Of a stretch of 64,000 bases of DNA, positions 8,473-17,511 are shown piece after piece. The notes under the pieces are model-generated. The model made no database searches, was not told the origin of the DNA, and saw only the letters and a program-made list of their open reading frames with translations. Positions within the stretch are counted from its first letter, which is position 1, and the number at the start of each line of letters is the position of its first letter. The stretch comes from Acidovorax sp. A1169 (GTDB lineage Bacteria > Pseudomonadota > Gammaproteobacteria > Burkholderiales > Burkholderiaceae_C): assembly GCF_030704685.1 (NCBI RefSeq), contig NZ_JAUZDX010000013.1, positions 124,001-188,000 on the forward strand, in the 5' to 3' direction. The translations under genes were made by a program, and so were the position numbers.

Positions 8473-9504
8473 ATGCACATGCCCATCTCACGTCTGTTGA
8501 CCCCCTTCCTCGCCGTGCGGCCCACGCGCCGGGGCGCCCTCGGGCTTGCCGTGGCTGCGGCGGCATGGGCCTGCCATGCGCCCGCCGCCCTGGCCCAGGG
8601 CGCGCCAGCCTGGCCCACCAAGCCGGTGAAGATCGTCATTGGCTACCCACCAGGCGGCTCGGTGGACCAGGCCGCGCGCATCATCGGCGACGCGCTGGGC
8701 CCCAGGCTCGGCGCCACGCTGGTCATGGACAACCAGAGCGGCGCTGCCGGCGCCATTGCCGCGCAGCGCGTGGTCAGCAGCCCGGCCGACGGCTACACCC
8801 TGCTGGTGGGCTCCAGCAACGAGATGGCCGCCACCGGCCTGGTGAACCCGGCGCAGAAGTACGACCCGCTCAAGGACCTGGCGCCCATCGGCCTCATCGC
8901 CACCGCCCCCGTGCTGCTGGTGGCCGGCCCCAAGACGGGTGTGAAGACCCTGGCCGAGTTCATCGACCTGGCCAAGCGCAACCCCGGCAAGTTCAGCTAC
9001 GGCAGCTCGGGCGTGGGCTCCACGCTGCACTTCGCGGGCGAGCTCATCAAGCAGCGCGCCGGCATCTTCATGACGCACATCCCCTACCGCGGCACCGCCT
9101 CGCTAACCAGCGACCTGGCCGGCGGCACGCTGGACTTTGCGATGCTGTCGCCCACCGCCGCCCTGCCCTTCATCCAGAGCGGCCGCCTGGTGCCCCTGGC
9201 CATCACCAGCGCCGCGCGCAGCCCGGCCCTGCCCAACGTGCCCGCGCTGGCCGAGCACCCGCTGCTCAAGAACTACGACCTGGTCGGCTGGTTCGCCATG
9301 GCCGCCCCGCGCAACCTGCCGCCAGCCCTGGCCCAGCAGCTCACTCAGGGCCTCAAGGCCACCCTGCAGGACCCGGTCGTGCGGCGCCGTCTCGAAGACG
9401 CTGGCATGGTGCTGCCCACGCCCCAATCCAACCTGGCCACGCTGATGCGTGACGACATGGCGCAGTACGCCAAGCTGGTGGACTTTGCCAAGATGAAAGA
9501 CTGA
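8473..9504 (+). CDS. Bug-family tripartite tricarboxylate transporter substrate receptor
   Basis: 343 residues. The N-terminus MHMPISRLLTPF...RPTRRGALGLAV... with AALAQ is a signal peptide carrying a twin Arg. The mature part has the Bug signatures WPTKPVKIVIGYPPGGSVDQ, NQSGAAGAIAAQRV, ADGYTLLVGSSNE, KYDPLKDLAPIG, the GSSGVGSTLHFAGEL segment and HIPYRGTASL. Bug proteins are periplasmic solute-binding proteins for small carboxylates and amides. No TctB/TctA membrane subunits are nearby, so it is an orphan receptor of the kind abundant in Comamonadaceae and Bordetella. Its position 60 bases behind the amidohydrolase suggests one transcript and a shared substrate. Confidence 0.92.
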   Translation: MHMPISRLLTPFLAVRPTRRGALGLAVAAAAWACHAPAALAQGAPAWPTKPVKIVIGYPPGGSVDQAARIIGDALGPRLGATLVMDNQSGAAGAIAAQRVVSSPADGYTLLVGSSNEMAATGLVNPAQKYDPLKDLAPIGLIATAPVLLVAGPKTGVKTLAEFIDLAKRNPGKFSYGSSGVGSTLHFAGELIKQRAGIFMTHIPYRGTASLTSDLAGGTLDFAMLSPTAALPFIQSGRLVPLAITSAARSPALPNVPALAEHPLLKNYDLVGWFAMAAPRNLPPALAQQLTQGLKATLQDPVVRRRLEDAGMVLPTPQSNLATLMRDDMAQYAKLVDFAKMKD

Positions 9505-9564
9505 ACGCCTCGTCAGGGCGTGCGATCATGCGGCAGACCTATATGTTCTTCCAACGGCCTGCCC

Positions 9565-9957
9565 ATGACGACCACTACTGCCTCCCCTGAACAATGCGCC
9601 GCCCTGCGCACCGCGCTGCTGGCGCTGCACCGCCACCTGATCGAGCTGGAGCGGCGCGACTATGAAAAGGTGCACGGCCGTCAGTCGGCAGGCGAGTTCC
9701 TGCAGGTCATGGCCTATGCCGAGTCCATGCGCTGGCTGGAGCCCCTGAGCCGCCTGATCGTCATGCTCGACGAGGCCATGGAGCCCGACAACGCCGATGC
9801 GGCCGAGGCGCCCCAGGTCGTGGCACGCCGCGTGCGCGAGATGCTCAAGCTCGAGCATTCGGCCGAGGCGGATTTTTCAGGGCATTACCAGCGGCACTTT
9901 AACACCTCGCCCGAACTGGCGATGGCGCATGCGGCGGTGATCAAGGCGCTGGGGTAG
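9565..9957 (+). CDS. Conserved hypothetical helical protein
   Basis: 130 residues from ATG 9565 (MTTTTASPEQCAALRTALLA). It is charged, without membrane segments, and predicted mostly helical (LHRHLIELERRDYEKVHGRQ; AESMRWLEPLSRLIVMLDEA; HFNTSPELAMAHAAVIKALG). I know no function. A longer frame begins at 9520 (MRSCGRPICSSNG), but its leading residues look untranslated. It follows the Bug gene by 60 bases on the same strand and may be read from the same transcript or its own promoter. Confidence 0.65.
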   Translation: MTTTTASPEQCAALRTALLALHRHLIELERRDYEKVHGRQSAGEFLQVMAYAESMRWLEPLSRLIVMLDEAMEPDNADAAEAPQVVARRVREMLKLEHSAEADFSGHYQRHFNTSPELAMAHAAVIKALG

Positions 9958-9998
9958 GACTGCACCTGGGCTCGCAGGGGCGCTTCCTGCGGTGCAGC

Positions 9999-10394
9999 TC
10001 AGCCAGCCTCATCGGGCTGAACCAGATTGATCAGATTACCGCAGGTATCCTCCAATAGCACCATCGTGATCGGCCCCGCGCGCATGGGCTCGCCGCGAAA
10101 CTGCACGCCACTGGCCTTGAGCCGCGCGTAGTCGCCCGCCAGGTCCTTGGTGATGAAGGCCGTGGCCGGAATGCCCGCCTCGAACAAAGCGCGCTGGTAC
10201 ACGGCCGAGGGCGGAAACGCCATGGGTTCAAGCACCAGTTCCACTCCCTCGACCCCGTCGGGCGAGTTGACGGTGAGCCAGCGGAAGGTGCCCATGGGGA
10301 TGTCCTTGTCCTTCACGAAGCCCAGTTGCTCGGTGTAGAACTTCAGTGCCTTTTCCTGGTCGTCCACGAGGACGCTGGCGAGTTTGATCTGCAT
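9999..10394 (-). CDS. VOC/glyoxalase superfamily protein
   Basis: 131 residues with the vicinal-oxygen-chelate pattern: MQIKLASVLVDDQEKALKFY, LGFVKDKDIPMGTFRWLTVN, a middle GIPATAFITKDLAGDYARLK, and GEPMRAGPITMVLLEDTCGN. Metal-ligand positions are partly present (Glu near the C-terminus). This subgroup is usually annotated as glyoxalase or bleomycin-resistance-like and its substrate cannot be told from sequence. It starts 13 bases after the end of the methyltransferase gene, so the two form an operon. Confidence 0.85.
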   Translation of the reverse strand: MQIKLASVLVDDQEKALKFYTEQLGFVKDKDIPMGTFRWLTVNSPDGVEGVELVLEPMAFPPSAVYQRALFEAGIPATAFITKDLAGDYARLKASGVQFRGEPMRAGPITMVLLEDTCGNLINLVQPDEAG

Positions 10395-10407
10395 GGCGGT
10401 TGGCTCC

Positions 10408-11130
10408 TCAAAGCGGTTTGCGCGCTATTGCATTGAGCAGGGTTTCTTCGCGCTCCTTGGGCACGCCAAAGCCCAGCCACTCCAGGGCGCCCAGGTCCTT
10501 TCGGCTCCACCACAGGTAGGGCATGCTGATGTGCTCGGGCTTCACCTCGAAGCCGGCTTCGCCCAGCATCGCCAAAAATTCCGGCGCGCTGCGCTGCACG
10601 TGCATGGGATGGCGAAACAGCAGGCGGATGGCCAGGCTGTGGATGTACGCGCGGGTGCTTTCGGCCAGCAGCAGGTGGCCGCCCGGCTTGAGCACGCGAA
10701 AGATCTCGGCCAGCGCGGCCTGCTGGTCGACGATGTGGTGCAGGGTCTGGTGGCACAGAACCAGGTCCACCGATGCGTCGGACAGCGGGATGTGCTCGGC
10801 ATGCGCATGGTGCAGTATGACGGGGGGGCTGACCGTCTGGCGCATCGCTGCGCTGCGCTCGGCAAAGTCCGGCTCGGGATCGAGGGCATGGATCTGGCTG
10901 GGGCGAAAGCGCTCCGCCAGCTCCGGGATGGAATGGCCCAGGCCGGTACCGATGTCCAGCACCGCACCGCCCTTGGGCAGATCGGGTGCCAGGCGCTGCA
11001 GGTCGTTGAGGGCGCGCTGCAGCACATGCACGCGCCAGGTCGCGGTGGACAGGAACCACAGGCCGAAGCGGGTCTCGGGGATGAAGGCGTGCGCCGTTGT
11101 GGCGGCCGGGGGGGATGAAAGAGAGGGCAT
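10408..11130 (-). CDS. Class I SAM-dependent methyltransferase
   Basis: 240 residues. The SAM-binding motif I is GGAVLDIGTGLGHSIPELAE (residues about 54-73). The acidic end of the second strand is IHALDPEPDF, motif II is ASVDLVLCHQTLHHI, and motif III is EIFRVLKPGGHLLLAEST. The family is the UbiE/methyltransferase-11 type acting on small molecules; the substrate is unknown. It is the first gene of a probable two-gene operon with the VOC protein. The region upstream (11131-11531) is free of a convincing gene and should hold the promoter. Confidence 0.85.
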   Translation of the reverse strand: MPSLSSPPAATTAHAFIPETRFGLWFLSTATWRVHVLQRALNDLQRLAPDLPKGGAVLDIGTGLGHSIPELAERFRPSQIHALDPEPDFAERSAAMRQTVSPPVILHHAHAEHIPLSDASVDLVLCHQTLHHIVDQQAALAEIFRVLKPGGHLLLAESTRAYIHSLAIRLLFRHPMHVQRSAPEFLAMLGEAGFEVKPEHISMPYLWWSRKDLGALEWLGFGVPKEREETLLNAIARKPL

Positions 11131-11531
11131 GGATGGGCTTTAGCTGGGTGCCTGTTCGATGTTCGGGATGGCGGGCCGGACGACAGGTGCCACATCGGAC
11201 GGCTTTCCACCGGATGATAGGTGAAGGGAACGCCCTGCCCCTAAACCCTGCACGAACAGATTCCTGACCACTTTGGCTAGTGCCGTCCATTGCCTCGTGG
11301 CCCCTCTCATGACTTCGCTGGCCGCGCCTGCCGCGAGCAGCAGCAGCCTCTGGCGCACTTGCTGGACACGGTGCTGGACGGCATGGTCGGCATTGCGTTT
11401 GCGGTGGTGGTCTCGACACTGGATGGCCGCACGCACCTGACAGAGCACCATGAGATGGCGCTGGCTTAGCAACACTCGCTGCGCAGTCTCAGCTCAGTTG
11501 GCTTTGTTCCCCACGCCGGCGCGCAGGGCCG
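11131..11531. other. Gene-free stretch with a possible 3' gene relic
   Basis: No complete gene is seen. On the plus strand, from about 11335 to 11469, one frame reads like the tail of a protein (REQQQPLAHLLDTVLDGMVG, then VVVSTLDGRTHLTEHHEMAL and a stop). It has no start or upstream domain, so it may be a remnant. The left part should contain the promoter of the methyltransferase operon. Confidence 0.4.
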
Positions 11532-12533
11532 TCACGACCTTGGCTTGGCCTGCGCAACAAACCGCACGATGGCATCCACCAGCCCCGGCGCCAGCGGCTG
11601 GCCCGGGTTGGCATAGGTCGCCATGTTGGCTGCGGGGTCGTCCGTCAGCACCGCCTTGAGCACATGGTTGGTATCGGGCAGCAGCACCAGTTGGGCGGCA
11701 GGATGGGCCTGGGCCAGCAGGCGCGCGTCCTGCACGCCCACCTGCAGGTCGCGCTCGCCCTGCAGCACCAGCACGGGTTTTTTGGTGGCGGCGATGAGCC
11801 TGGCCGGGTCTTGCGCAAAGGCGCTGATCAGAAAGCCCTGCACCGCCTCGTTGAACAAGGGCTGCAAGGCAGGGTGCAGGCTGGCCGGGTCCACGCGGGC
11901 GCCGCCCTCCAGCCTGGTGATCGCGGCCAGCGCCTGGTCCAGGATGGGCGCATTGGCCGGGTTGGCGCGCCATTGGTCACTCAATTGGTCGCGCAGCACC
12001 TGGCCCAGGGGCCGGCCGGGCGTGGCCACCAGCAGCAGGCCGCAGATGCCCTGCACCTCACTGCCCCCTTGCGCAGCGGCCAGCGCGACCAGCCCGCCCT
12101 CGCTGTGGCCCAGCACCCACACGCAGGGCACACCGGTGCTGCGGCGGATGGCGCCCACCCAGCTGTACACGTCGGCCACGTAGTCAGGGATGGTGACGGC
12201 GTTCGCATCGGCCACCGCCTTGGCACTGCCGAACATGCCGCGCTTGTCGATGCGCACCGTGGCAATTCCCCGGGCCACCAGGTCCTGCGCCAGCAGCCGG
12301 TAGGTGGCGGCATTCACGCCCATGGGGTTGTTGCCATCGCGGTCGGTGGGGCCCGAGCCCGGCACGATCATCACCACGGGCGCGCCCGGCTTCGCAGGCG
12401 ACAACAGCGTGCCCCTGAGCGGCGCCAGCGGGCCCCGGGCTTCGATGGACTTCTCGCGCAGATCGGCGGCGGGCTGTGCTGCTGCGTCCAGCGATGCGGC
12501 CACCGCCACCAGGGCCAGAAGGAGTGCTTTCAT
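11532..12533 (-). CDS. Secreted alpha/beta hydrolase
   Basis: 333 residues with a signal peptide (MKALLLALVAVAASLDAAAQ). Catalytic features of the fold are visible: PVVMIVPGSGPTDRDGNN forms the oxyanion region, VLGHSEGGLVALAAA holds the nucleophile Ser in G-H-S-E-G (residue about 155), LVLQGERDLQVG the acid, and LLPDTNHVLKAV the His. It resembles periplasmic serine aminopeptidase S33/BAAT-type hydrolases of about 300-330 residues. The LysR gene lies 61 bases upstream on the same strand. Substrate unknown. Confidence 0.85.
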   Translation of the reverse strand: MKALLLALVAVAASLDAAAQPAADLREKSIEARGPLAPLRGTLLSPAKPGAPVVMIVPGSGPTDRDGNNPMGVNAATYRLLAQDLVARGIATVRIDKRGMFGSAKAVADANAVTIPDYVADVYSWVGAIRRSTGVPCVWVLGHSEGGLVALAAAQGGSEVQGICGLLLVATPGRPLGQVLRDQLSDQWRANPANAPILDQALAAITRLEGGARVDPASLHPALQPLFNEAVQGFLISAFAQDPARLIAATKKPVLVLQGERDLQVGVQDARLLAQAHPAAQLVLLPDTNHVLKAVLTDDPAANMATYANPGQPLAPGLVDAIVRFVAQAKPRS

Positions 12534-12594
12534 GCAGCCGAGTATTTCCTACACGCCATGGCCGGGGTGTTAGAAGGTGTTGCCCATGGGGAAT

Positions 12595-13515
12595 TCACAG
12601 CCGCCAGGGCGCGCCCGGCGCGAACTGCCCCACCATCCACGCCTTGAACGCCGCCATGGCCGCCGTGCTGAACCGCCCCGAGGGTCGCACCAGGTAGATG
12701 CCCGCATGCGCGTTGAGGCCCCAAGGTTCCAGCACCGGCACCAGGTGGCCGGCAGCAATGTCGGGGCTGACCAGCCAGTCGCCTGCGGCCATGATGCCCA
12801 GGCCCAGGCGCGCGGCGGCCAGAAGGGCCTCGTTGTCGTTGCTGATGAGGGTGCCCTTGATCTGTATCGCCTCGGTCACCCCGTCGCGCGTCAGGCGCCA
12901 TTCGGGGTAGGAGCGCAGCCCCGTGAAACCCAGGCAGTTGTGCGCGCCCAGGTCACCCGGCACCTGGGGCGTGCCTTGGCGCTGCAGATAGGCCGGTGCC
13001 GCGCACAGGATGCGCCTGTGCTCGCACAGCCGCGTGGCCACGAGCCGACTATCTTCGAGCTCGCCGATGCGAATGGCCGCATCGAAATGCTCGGCCACGA
13101 TGTCGACGAAGCGCTCTGCGTATTCCACCTCCACCACCACCTCGGGGTGGGCCATGGCAAAGCCGGCCACCATGGGGCTGAGCCAGCGCCGCCCCATCGC
13201 GGCGGGCATGGAAAGGCGCAGCCGGCCACGCACCTCGTGCGATCCCTGCGCGGCCTCCTTCTGCGCCTCAGCGATCAGCAGCGCGGCATGGCGCACCTTC
13301 TCCACCAGACGCACACCGTCATCGGTAAAGCGCAGCTGCCGGGTGGTGCGCTCCACCAGGCGCACGCCCAGGCGCGCCTCCAGCGAAGCCAAGCGCCTGG
13401 ACATCACCGAGGGGTGCTTGTTCAGCACCCGCCCCGCAGCCGCGAACGAACCCTCGGCATGCAGCGCCAGCAGCGTGGCGAGTTCATCGGCGTGTTGGCT
13501 GTCGAGCAGGTCCAT
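12595..13515 (-). CDS. LysR-family transcriptional regulator
   Basis: 306 residues. The N-terminal helix-turn-helix is typical of the CrgA/AaeR-like subgroup (FAAAGRVLNKHPSVMSRRLA, LGVRLVERTTRQLRFTDDG), followed by the effector-binding domain (RLRLSMPAAMGRRWLSPMVA). It lies between the quinone oxidoreductase (55 bases upstream) and the secreted hydrolase (61 bases downstream), all on one strand. It could regulate either; a LysR inside a co-directional string is less telling than a divergent one. Confidence 0.9.
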   Translation of the reverse strand: MDLLDSQHADELATLLALHAEGSFAAAGRVLNKHPSVMSRRLASLEARLGVRLVERTTRQLRFTDDGVRLVEKVRHAALLIAEAQKEAAQGSHEVRGRLRLSMPAAMGRRWLSPMVAGFAMAHPEVVVEVEYAERFVDIVAEHFDAAIRIGELEDSRLVATRLCEHRRILCAAPAYLQRQGTPQVPGDLGAHNCLGFTGLRSYPEWRLTRDGVTEAIQIKGTLISNDNEALLAAARLGLGIMAAGDWLVSPDIAAGHLVPVLEPWGLNAHAGIYLVRPSGRFSTAAMAAFKAWMVGQFAPGAPWRL

Positions 13516-13570
13516 GGGGCAATCACAATGCAGTCACGGGGACTGTACGCCATGCCCCGGCCCTTCACGG

Positions 13571-14545
13571 TCAAGGCACCAGCACAATCGCCCCTTGCGA
13601 CCGGCCCTGCTCCAGGTCCGCATGCGCCGCAGCCACGTCTGCCAGCGGATAGCGCCGCCAGACCTGCGGGCGAACGATGCCGGCCGCCACTGCGGCGAGT
13701 ACATCGCGCGCACGCTCCTGGTACTCAGCCGCTGTGGCCGTGTGCGCCGCCAGCGAGGGCCGCGTGAGGAACAGCGAGCCCTTGGCATTGAGCGTGCTGA
13801 CCTCGATGGGCGCCGGCATGCCCGACGCCGCGCCAAACGACACCAGTAGCCCGCGCGGGCGCAGGCTGTCTAGCGAGGCCTCCAGCGTCAGGCGGCCGAT
13901 GGAGTCGTACACCACGTCGGCCTTGTGGCCCTGCGTGGCCTCCTTCACCTGGTCGGCCAGCGTGGCGGCATCGAACACGAAGACCTCGTTGCAGCCCGCG
14001 GCGCGCGCGCGCTCCACACTCTCGGCCTTGGACACCACGCCGATGACCAAGGCGCCCAGGTGCCGCGCCCACGCGGCCATGATCTGCCCCAACCCGCCCG
14101 CCGCGCCGTAGACCACGATGCGCGTGCCCGGCCCCACGGCGTACGTCGTTTTGAGCAGGTACTGCGCCGTGATGCCCTTGAACAGCACGGCCGCCGCATC
14201 GTCAAAGGCCACCGAGTCGGGCAGCTTCACCAGCCTGTCGGCCGGGAACAGCCGCGCACCCGCATACGCCCCCAGCGGCCCCGTGGCATAGGCCACGCGG
14301 TCGCCCACGGCGACGTTGCTGACGCCTGTGCCGATGGCCGCGACCGTGCCCGCCCCTTCGAGCCCCAGGCCCGAGGGCAAAGGGATGCGCACCGCGCCCT
14401 TGCGCTGGCTCACGTCCAATGGGTTCACGCCGATGGCGGCCTGGGTGAGCCAGACCTCGCCCGGGCCGGGGGCCTGGGGTTCGGAGGTGCGGAGGTGCAT
14501 CACTTCGGGGCTGCCGGTTTCATGGATTGCAATGTGGGTGGCCAT
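13571..14545 (-). CDS. Quinone oxidoreductase (zeta-crystallin-like, medium-chain dehydrogenase/reductase)
   Basis: 324 residues from ATG 14545 (MATHIAIHETGSPEVMHLRT). An N-terminal GroES-like domain (GPGEVWLTQAAIGVNPLDVS; GLEGAGTVAAIGTGV) precedes an NADPH-binding Rossmann domain with GAAGGLGQIMAAWARHLGA (residues about 150-168). The zinc ligands of alcohol dehydrogenases are absent, as in quinone reductases. The reaction is NADPH-dependent one-electron reduction of quinones or reduction of an activated double bond. The open frame extends far upstream but the extension is Cys/Ser/Arg-rich and unlike protein, so this ATG is chosen. Confidence 0.9.
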   Translation of the reverse strand: MATHIAIHETGSPEVMHLRTSEPQAPGPGEVWLTQAAIGVNPLDVSQRKGAVRIPLPSGLGLEGAGTVAAIGTGVSNVAVGDRVAYATGPLGAYAGARLFPADRLVKLPDSVAFDDAAAVLFKGITAQYLLKTTYAVGPGTRIVVYGAAGGLGQIMAAWARHLGALVIGVVSKAESVERARAAGCNEVFVFDAATLADQVKEATQGHKADVVYDSIGRLTLEASLDSLRPRGLLVSFGAASGMPAPIEVSTLNAKGSLFLTRPSLAAHTATAAEYQERARDVLAAVAAGIVRPQVWRRYPLADVAAAHADLEQGRSQGAIVLVP

Positions 14546-14741
14546 GCGCGCTGTCCTGATGGGTTGCGTTGAGGGATGGGAAGCAGAGCAGGCAAGCGTA
14601 GGGACGCAGCGCCACGACAGCAATCGGCCCCGGTGCAGTTCAGTCGTGCATGGCATGCACAAGTGGGTAGCACCCACCCGAACGGGTGACCAAGTGATTT
14701 TTGTGTGTGCACAAGACGCCAAAGCTGCTAGAACACGCCCC

Positions 14742-16277
14742 ATGAACCGTGCCCGCCCCTTCCCCCAGCGCATCGCCCTCTGGCTCTTGGCACTGACTGC
14801 CTGGCTGCTGCTGGCCACGATGCCGCCCCCCGCCCAAGCCACCACGCTCAGCACCGGGTATGACACCTCGTGCTCCGTCTCCAACGACTGGGTGGCGCAG
14901 TGCTGGGGTGCGGTGCCGCTGGCCAAGACCGGCACCGCGGGCATTGCCGACCTGCGCGCAGGCAAGGGCTTCAATTGCGCGCTGCGCAAGGACGAGACTG
15001 TGAGCTGCTGGGGCGACATGGGCAGCCTGTCGTTCGGCCCCGCAACGGGCGACACGCCGGGCCAGGCCATTGCGGGCGTGCGGCAGGCCACCCAGTTGGC
15101 CGTGGGCGCCACCCACGCCTGCGCGCTGAGCCGAGGGGTGGTGTACTGCTGGGGCGATGCCAGCCGGGGCCAGCGCGGTGCACCGGTGAGCCCTGCGCCA
15201 TCGGCCCAGGCCACCTACGTGGAGGGCCTGTACCAGGTGGTGCGCGTGGCCGCCGGCAACGGCAGCACCTGCGGGGTCAAGGGTGATGGCACCGTGTGGT
15301 GCTACGGCAGCGGTAGCCAGCTCACCGCACCGGGCGGCATGGCCCCCGCGCCCGGCACAGGCACCATGGTGCCGGGCATCAGCGACGCGGTGGACGTGTC
15401 GCTCTTCGACGGCCACGGCTGCGTGCTGCGCAAGACAGGGGCTGTGGCCTGCTGGGGCAGCAATGCCAACGGCGAGTTGGGCACGACGCCGAGCACCACG
15501 CCGGTGACCGCTCCATTGGACGTACCGGACCTCGGCGGCGCAGCCAAGGCCGTTGCCGTGGGGCCGGGCTATACCTGCGCCGTGCTCGCCGACGGAACGG
15601 TGAAGTGCTGGGGTGGCAATCCCAACGTGCAGCTGGGCATAGGCTACCACCGGGACTCCGCCACGCCAGCAACAGGCAAGGTGCTGGGCATCGCCGATGC
15701 CACCACCATCAGCGCAGGCGCAACGCATGCCTGCGCGGTGCTCGATGCCGGCTACGTCAACTGCTGGGGCATCGGCATCGGCCGCGGCGATGGCCTTTGC
15801 GATACCGTGGGAGCCTACTACCCAGGCGTGCAATACAGCTACGCCAGCTCCAATCTCGCGGCATGCTTCAGTGGGGCATCCGCCACTCCCTATGCCGTGC
15901 GGGCGCTTGGCCCGCTAGCCGATGCGAACCAGGTGATGGACTGGGCAGAGGCCAGCCTGCCACGGACCTTTCCGCCCCAGTTCCAGATCCCCTCGTTGCC
16001 TGATCGCATCCACAACTACCTGGTCCGCGCCTACCCTGGCGACACCTACCTCGCCGTCAACGGCCACGGCACGCCGCACCTGATGTACCTGGGCCCCGAG
16101 AGCGGCGGCCAGCTGCGCGACCTGGGCCGCCTGGCCCAGTGGGCGCGGCAGGCGCGCGCCTCGCAGCCCGTAACGCCGCCCATCAACACCACGCTGCAAC
16201 TGCTGCGGACAGAGGTCAACGTGGACTTCTTTCCCGGGGCTCACCGCACCGGCTGCGACAACCTGTCCGTCTGGTAG
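14742..16277 (+). CDS. RCC1-repeat secreted protein, paralogue 1, cut short by an amber codon
   Basis: 511 residues from ATG 14742, with a signal peptide (ALWLLALTAWLLLATMPPPA, cleavage near AQA). The body is a series of RCC1/BLIP-II-type repeats, each with a Cys pair: CSVSNDWVAQCWGAV, CALRKDETVSCWGD, CALSRGVVYCWGDASRGQ, CVLRKTGAVACWGSNANGEL, CAVLADGTVKCWGGN, so a seven-bladed propeller with disulfides is likely. Then come a link region (ADANQVMDWAEASLPRTF) and the start of a C-terminal domain shared with the genes at 23471 and 25414. The stop at 16275-16277 falls inside that domain, and the matching remainder continues in the same frame. Function unknown. Confidence 0.75.
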   Translation: MNRARPFPQRIALWLLALTAWLLLATMPPPAQATTLSTGYDTSCSVSNDWVAQCWGAVPLAKTGTAGIADLRAGKGFNCALRKDETVSCWGDMGSLSFGPATGDTPGQAIAGVRQATQLAVGATHACALSRGVVYCWGDASRGQRGAPVSPAPSAQATYVEGLYQVVRVAAGNGSTCGVKGDGTVWCYGSGSQLTAPGGMAPAPGTGTMVPGISDAVDVSLFDGHGCVLRKTGAVACWGSNANGELGTTPSTTPVTAPLDVPDLGGAAKAVAVGPGYTCAVLADGTVKCWGGNPNVQLGIGYHRDSATPATGKVLGIADATTISAGATHACAVLDAGYVNCWGIGIGRGDGLCDTVGAYYPGVQYSYASSNLAACFSGASATPYAVRALGPLADANQVMDWAEASLPRTFPPQFQIPSLPDRIHNYLVRAYPGDTYLAVNGHGTPHLMYLGPESGGQLRDLGRLAQWARQARASQPVTPPINTTLQLLRTEVNVDFFPGAHRTGCDNLSVW

Positions 16278-16547
16278 CAGTTGAGCGCCACCGCAGGCAA
16301 CGCCCTGCCCGCGGGCCTCAAGCCGACCTCGGTACGGCTGCTCAAGGGCGACACCTATGTTGATGTACCGAACATCCGCGAGGACAGCAGATACCCTGCG
16401 CTATCCCCTTTCTACACGGGCACGGCATGGGGCTGCCCCGCCACGTTGATCCGTGGCGACGACGACGTGGAGGTGGTGCTGTACTTCACCATCGGCGGCG
16501 AGGCGTGGCAGGTGCGGGCCAAGGTGAAAGTGACGGAATCGTCCTGA
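16278..16547 (+). pseudogene. Detached C-terminal tail of RCC1 paralogue 1
   Basis: In the same frame directly after the TAG, the sequence continues as protein: ALPAGLKPTSVRLLKGDTYV ... VEVVLYFTIGGEAWQVRAKV ... ESS stop. It aligns with the ends of the paralogues (NGLPLDLKTTSVRVES ... VDVVVFYTLGNRKGQLRTRV, and NGLPKGLVATSVRV ... VGVTVLYTLGGRKGQLRTRA). The parent gene has therefore lost its last 90 residues to one nonsense mutation, unless amber readthrough occurs. Confidence 0.7.
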
Positions 16548-16559
16548 GGGCCGGCCCTC
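16546..16559. terminator. Perfect palindrome between convergent genes
   Basis: GAGGGCCGGCCCTC is a 14-base perfect palindrome lying between the convergent ends of the RCC1 gene tail (16547) and the outer-membrane protein gene (16607). There is no T-run, so a role as a bidirectional transcription barrier is inferred from position only. Confidence 0.35.
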
Positions 16560-16606
16560 TGGCGCAGCGCGAAACAAGACCCGCAGGCCAGGCGCGCACC
16601 GCCCCG

Positions 16607-17356
16607 TCAAAAATCGTACTTGACGCGTGCCGTCAGCATGTTGCCGCGTTGCCCATAAGTCTTGCCGTAGAGGTACGCCGCCTGCCAGCCAAACTCGTGG
16701 TCGCCGAACTTGACGCTGCCGAACAGCGCCGGGCCCGCACGGTGCGACTGCTCGCGCCGCGGCGCCCAATCGTCCCACCGCCCCACCTCGCCGAAGCCCT
16801 GCGCGCCGAAGTGCAGGTCTGGCATCCAGCGTTGGCGCACCTGCCACTGGTACTTGAGCTGCGTCGGCTTGCGCGAGAAGCCGCCGTAGCCTTTTTCGAA
16901 GAACACATTGAAGTTCAGTTGCGTGCGGCCGATGTCGGTCTGGAAGGCCGGGCCGAACTCCAGCGTATGCCCATCGCCCAGGTGCTTCGGTGCCGATACC
17001 AGCGTGTGGATCGCCAGGTCGAACGGGTACTCCCCCTGGGTCAGCAGCACGTCGTTCTGCCAGTTCCAGCTCGACAGCGTGGTGGGAGTGTCCGATGCGG
17101 TGATCCAGCTGGCGATCACCTCGGTGTACCAGCGGGCGTTGACGTTCCAGCCCAGCCCCACCTCGGGCCACTTGGTCAGCGCCGAGCCCCGCGAGGCCAC
17201 AGTCCAGTAGCGGAAATCAATGGTCATTTCACCGGGATCGCTGTACGCGGTGACCACGTAGTAGCCCGGGTCCGCCAACGCGGCCCCGCTGGCCAGGGCG
17301 GCAGGGATGCACAACACGCGGAATATCGAGCGCAGCAACCGGGGCCTTTCCGGCAC
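16607..17356 (-). CDS. Outer-membrane beta-barrel protein
   Basis: 249 residues. The signal peptide (LLRSIFRVLCIPAALASGAA) ends in ALAD. The rest alternates polar and aromatic residues in short strands (YYVVTAYSDPGEMTIDFRYW; EVGLGWNVNARWYTEVIASW; FGWQAAYLYGKTYG) and ends MLTARVKYDF. The C-terminal aromatic residue with alternating hydrophobics is the BAM recognition signature of outer-membrane barrels. Size fits 10-12 strands. No substrate can be inferred; it stands alone, convergent with the RCC1 gene. Confidence 0.8.
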   Translation of the reverse strand: MPERPRLLRSIFRVLCIPAALASGAALADPGYYVVTAYSDPGEMTIDFRYWTVASRGSALTKWPEVGLGWNVNARWYTEVIASWITASDTPTTLSSWNWQNDVLLTQGEYPFDLAIHTLVSAPKHLGDGHTLEFGPAFQTDIGRTQLNFNVFFEKGYGGFSRKPTQLKYQWQVRQRWMPDLHFGAQGFGEVGRWDDWAPRREQSHRAGPALFGSVKFGDHEFGWQAAYLYGKTYGQRGNMLTARVKYDF

Positions 17357-17511
17357 GCAGGCATATGGACAACGCGCCCATGCGAATGGATGAGCAGCCC
17401 ATTGTGCGGGGCCCTGGCAGCGAGGTCGAGCGCTGTTACCTGAGTGAGGCCCTAACGTTGCAAATGCGAGAAAGGCGCGGGCGCTCTCTCAGCAGCCCCT
17501 GTGGTGTGAAC

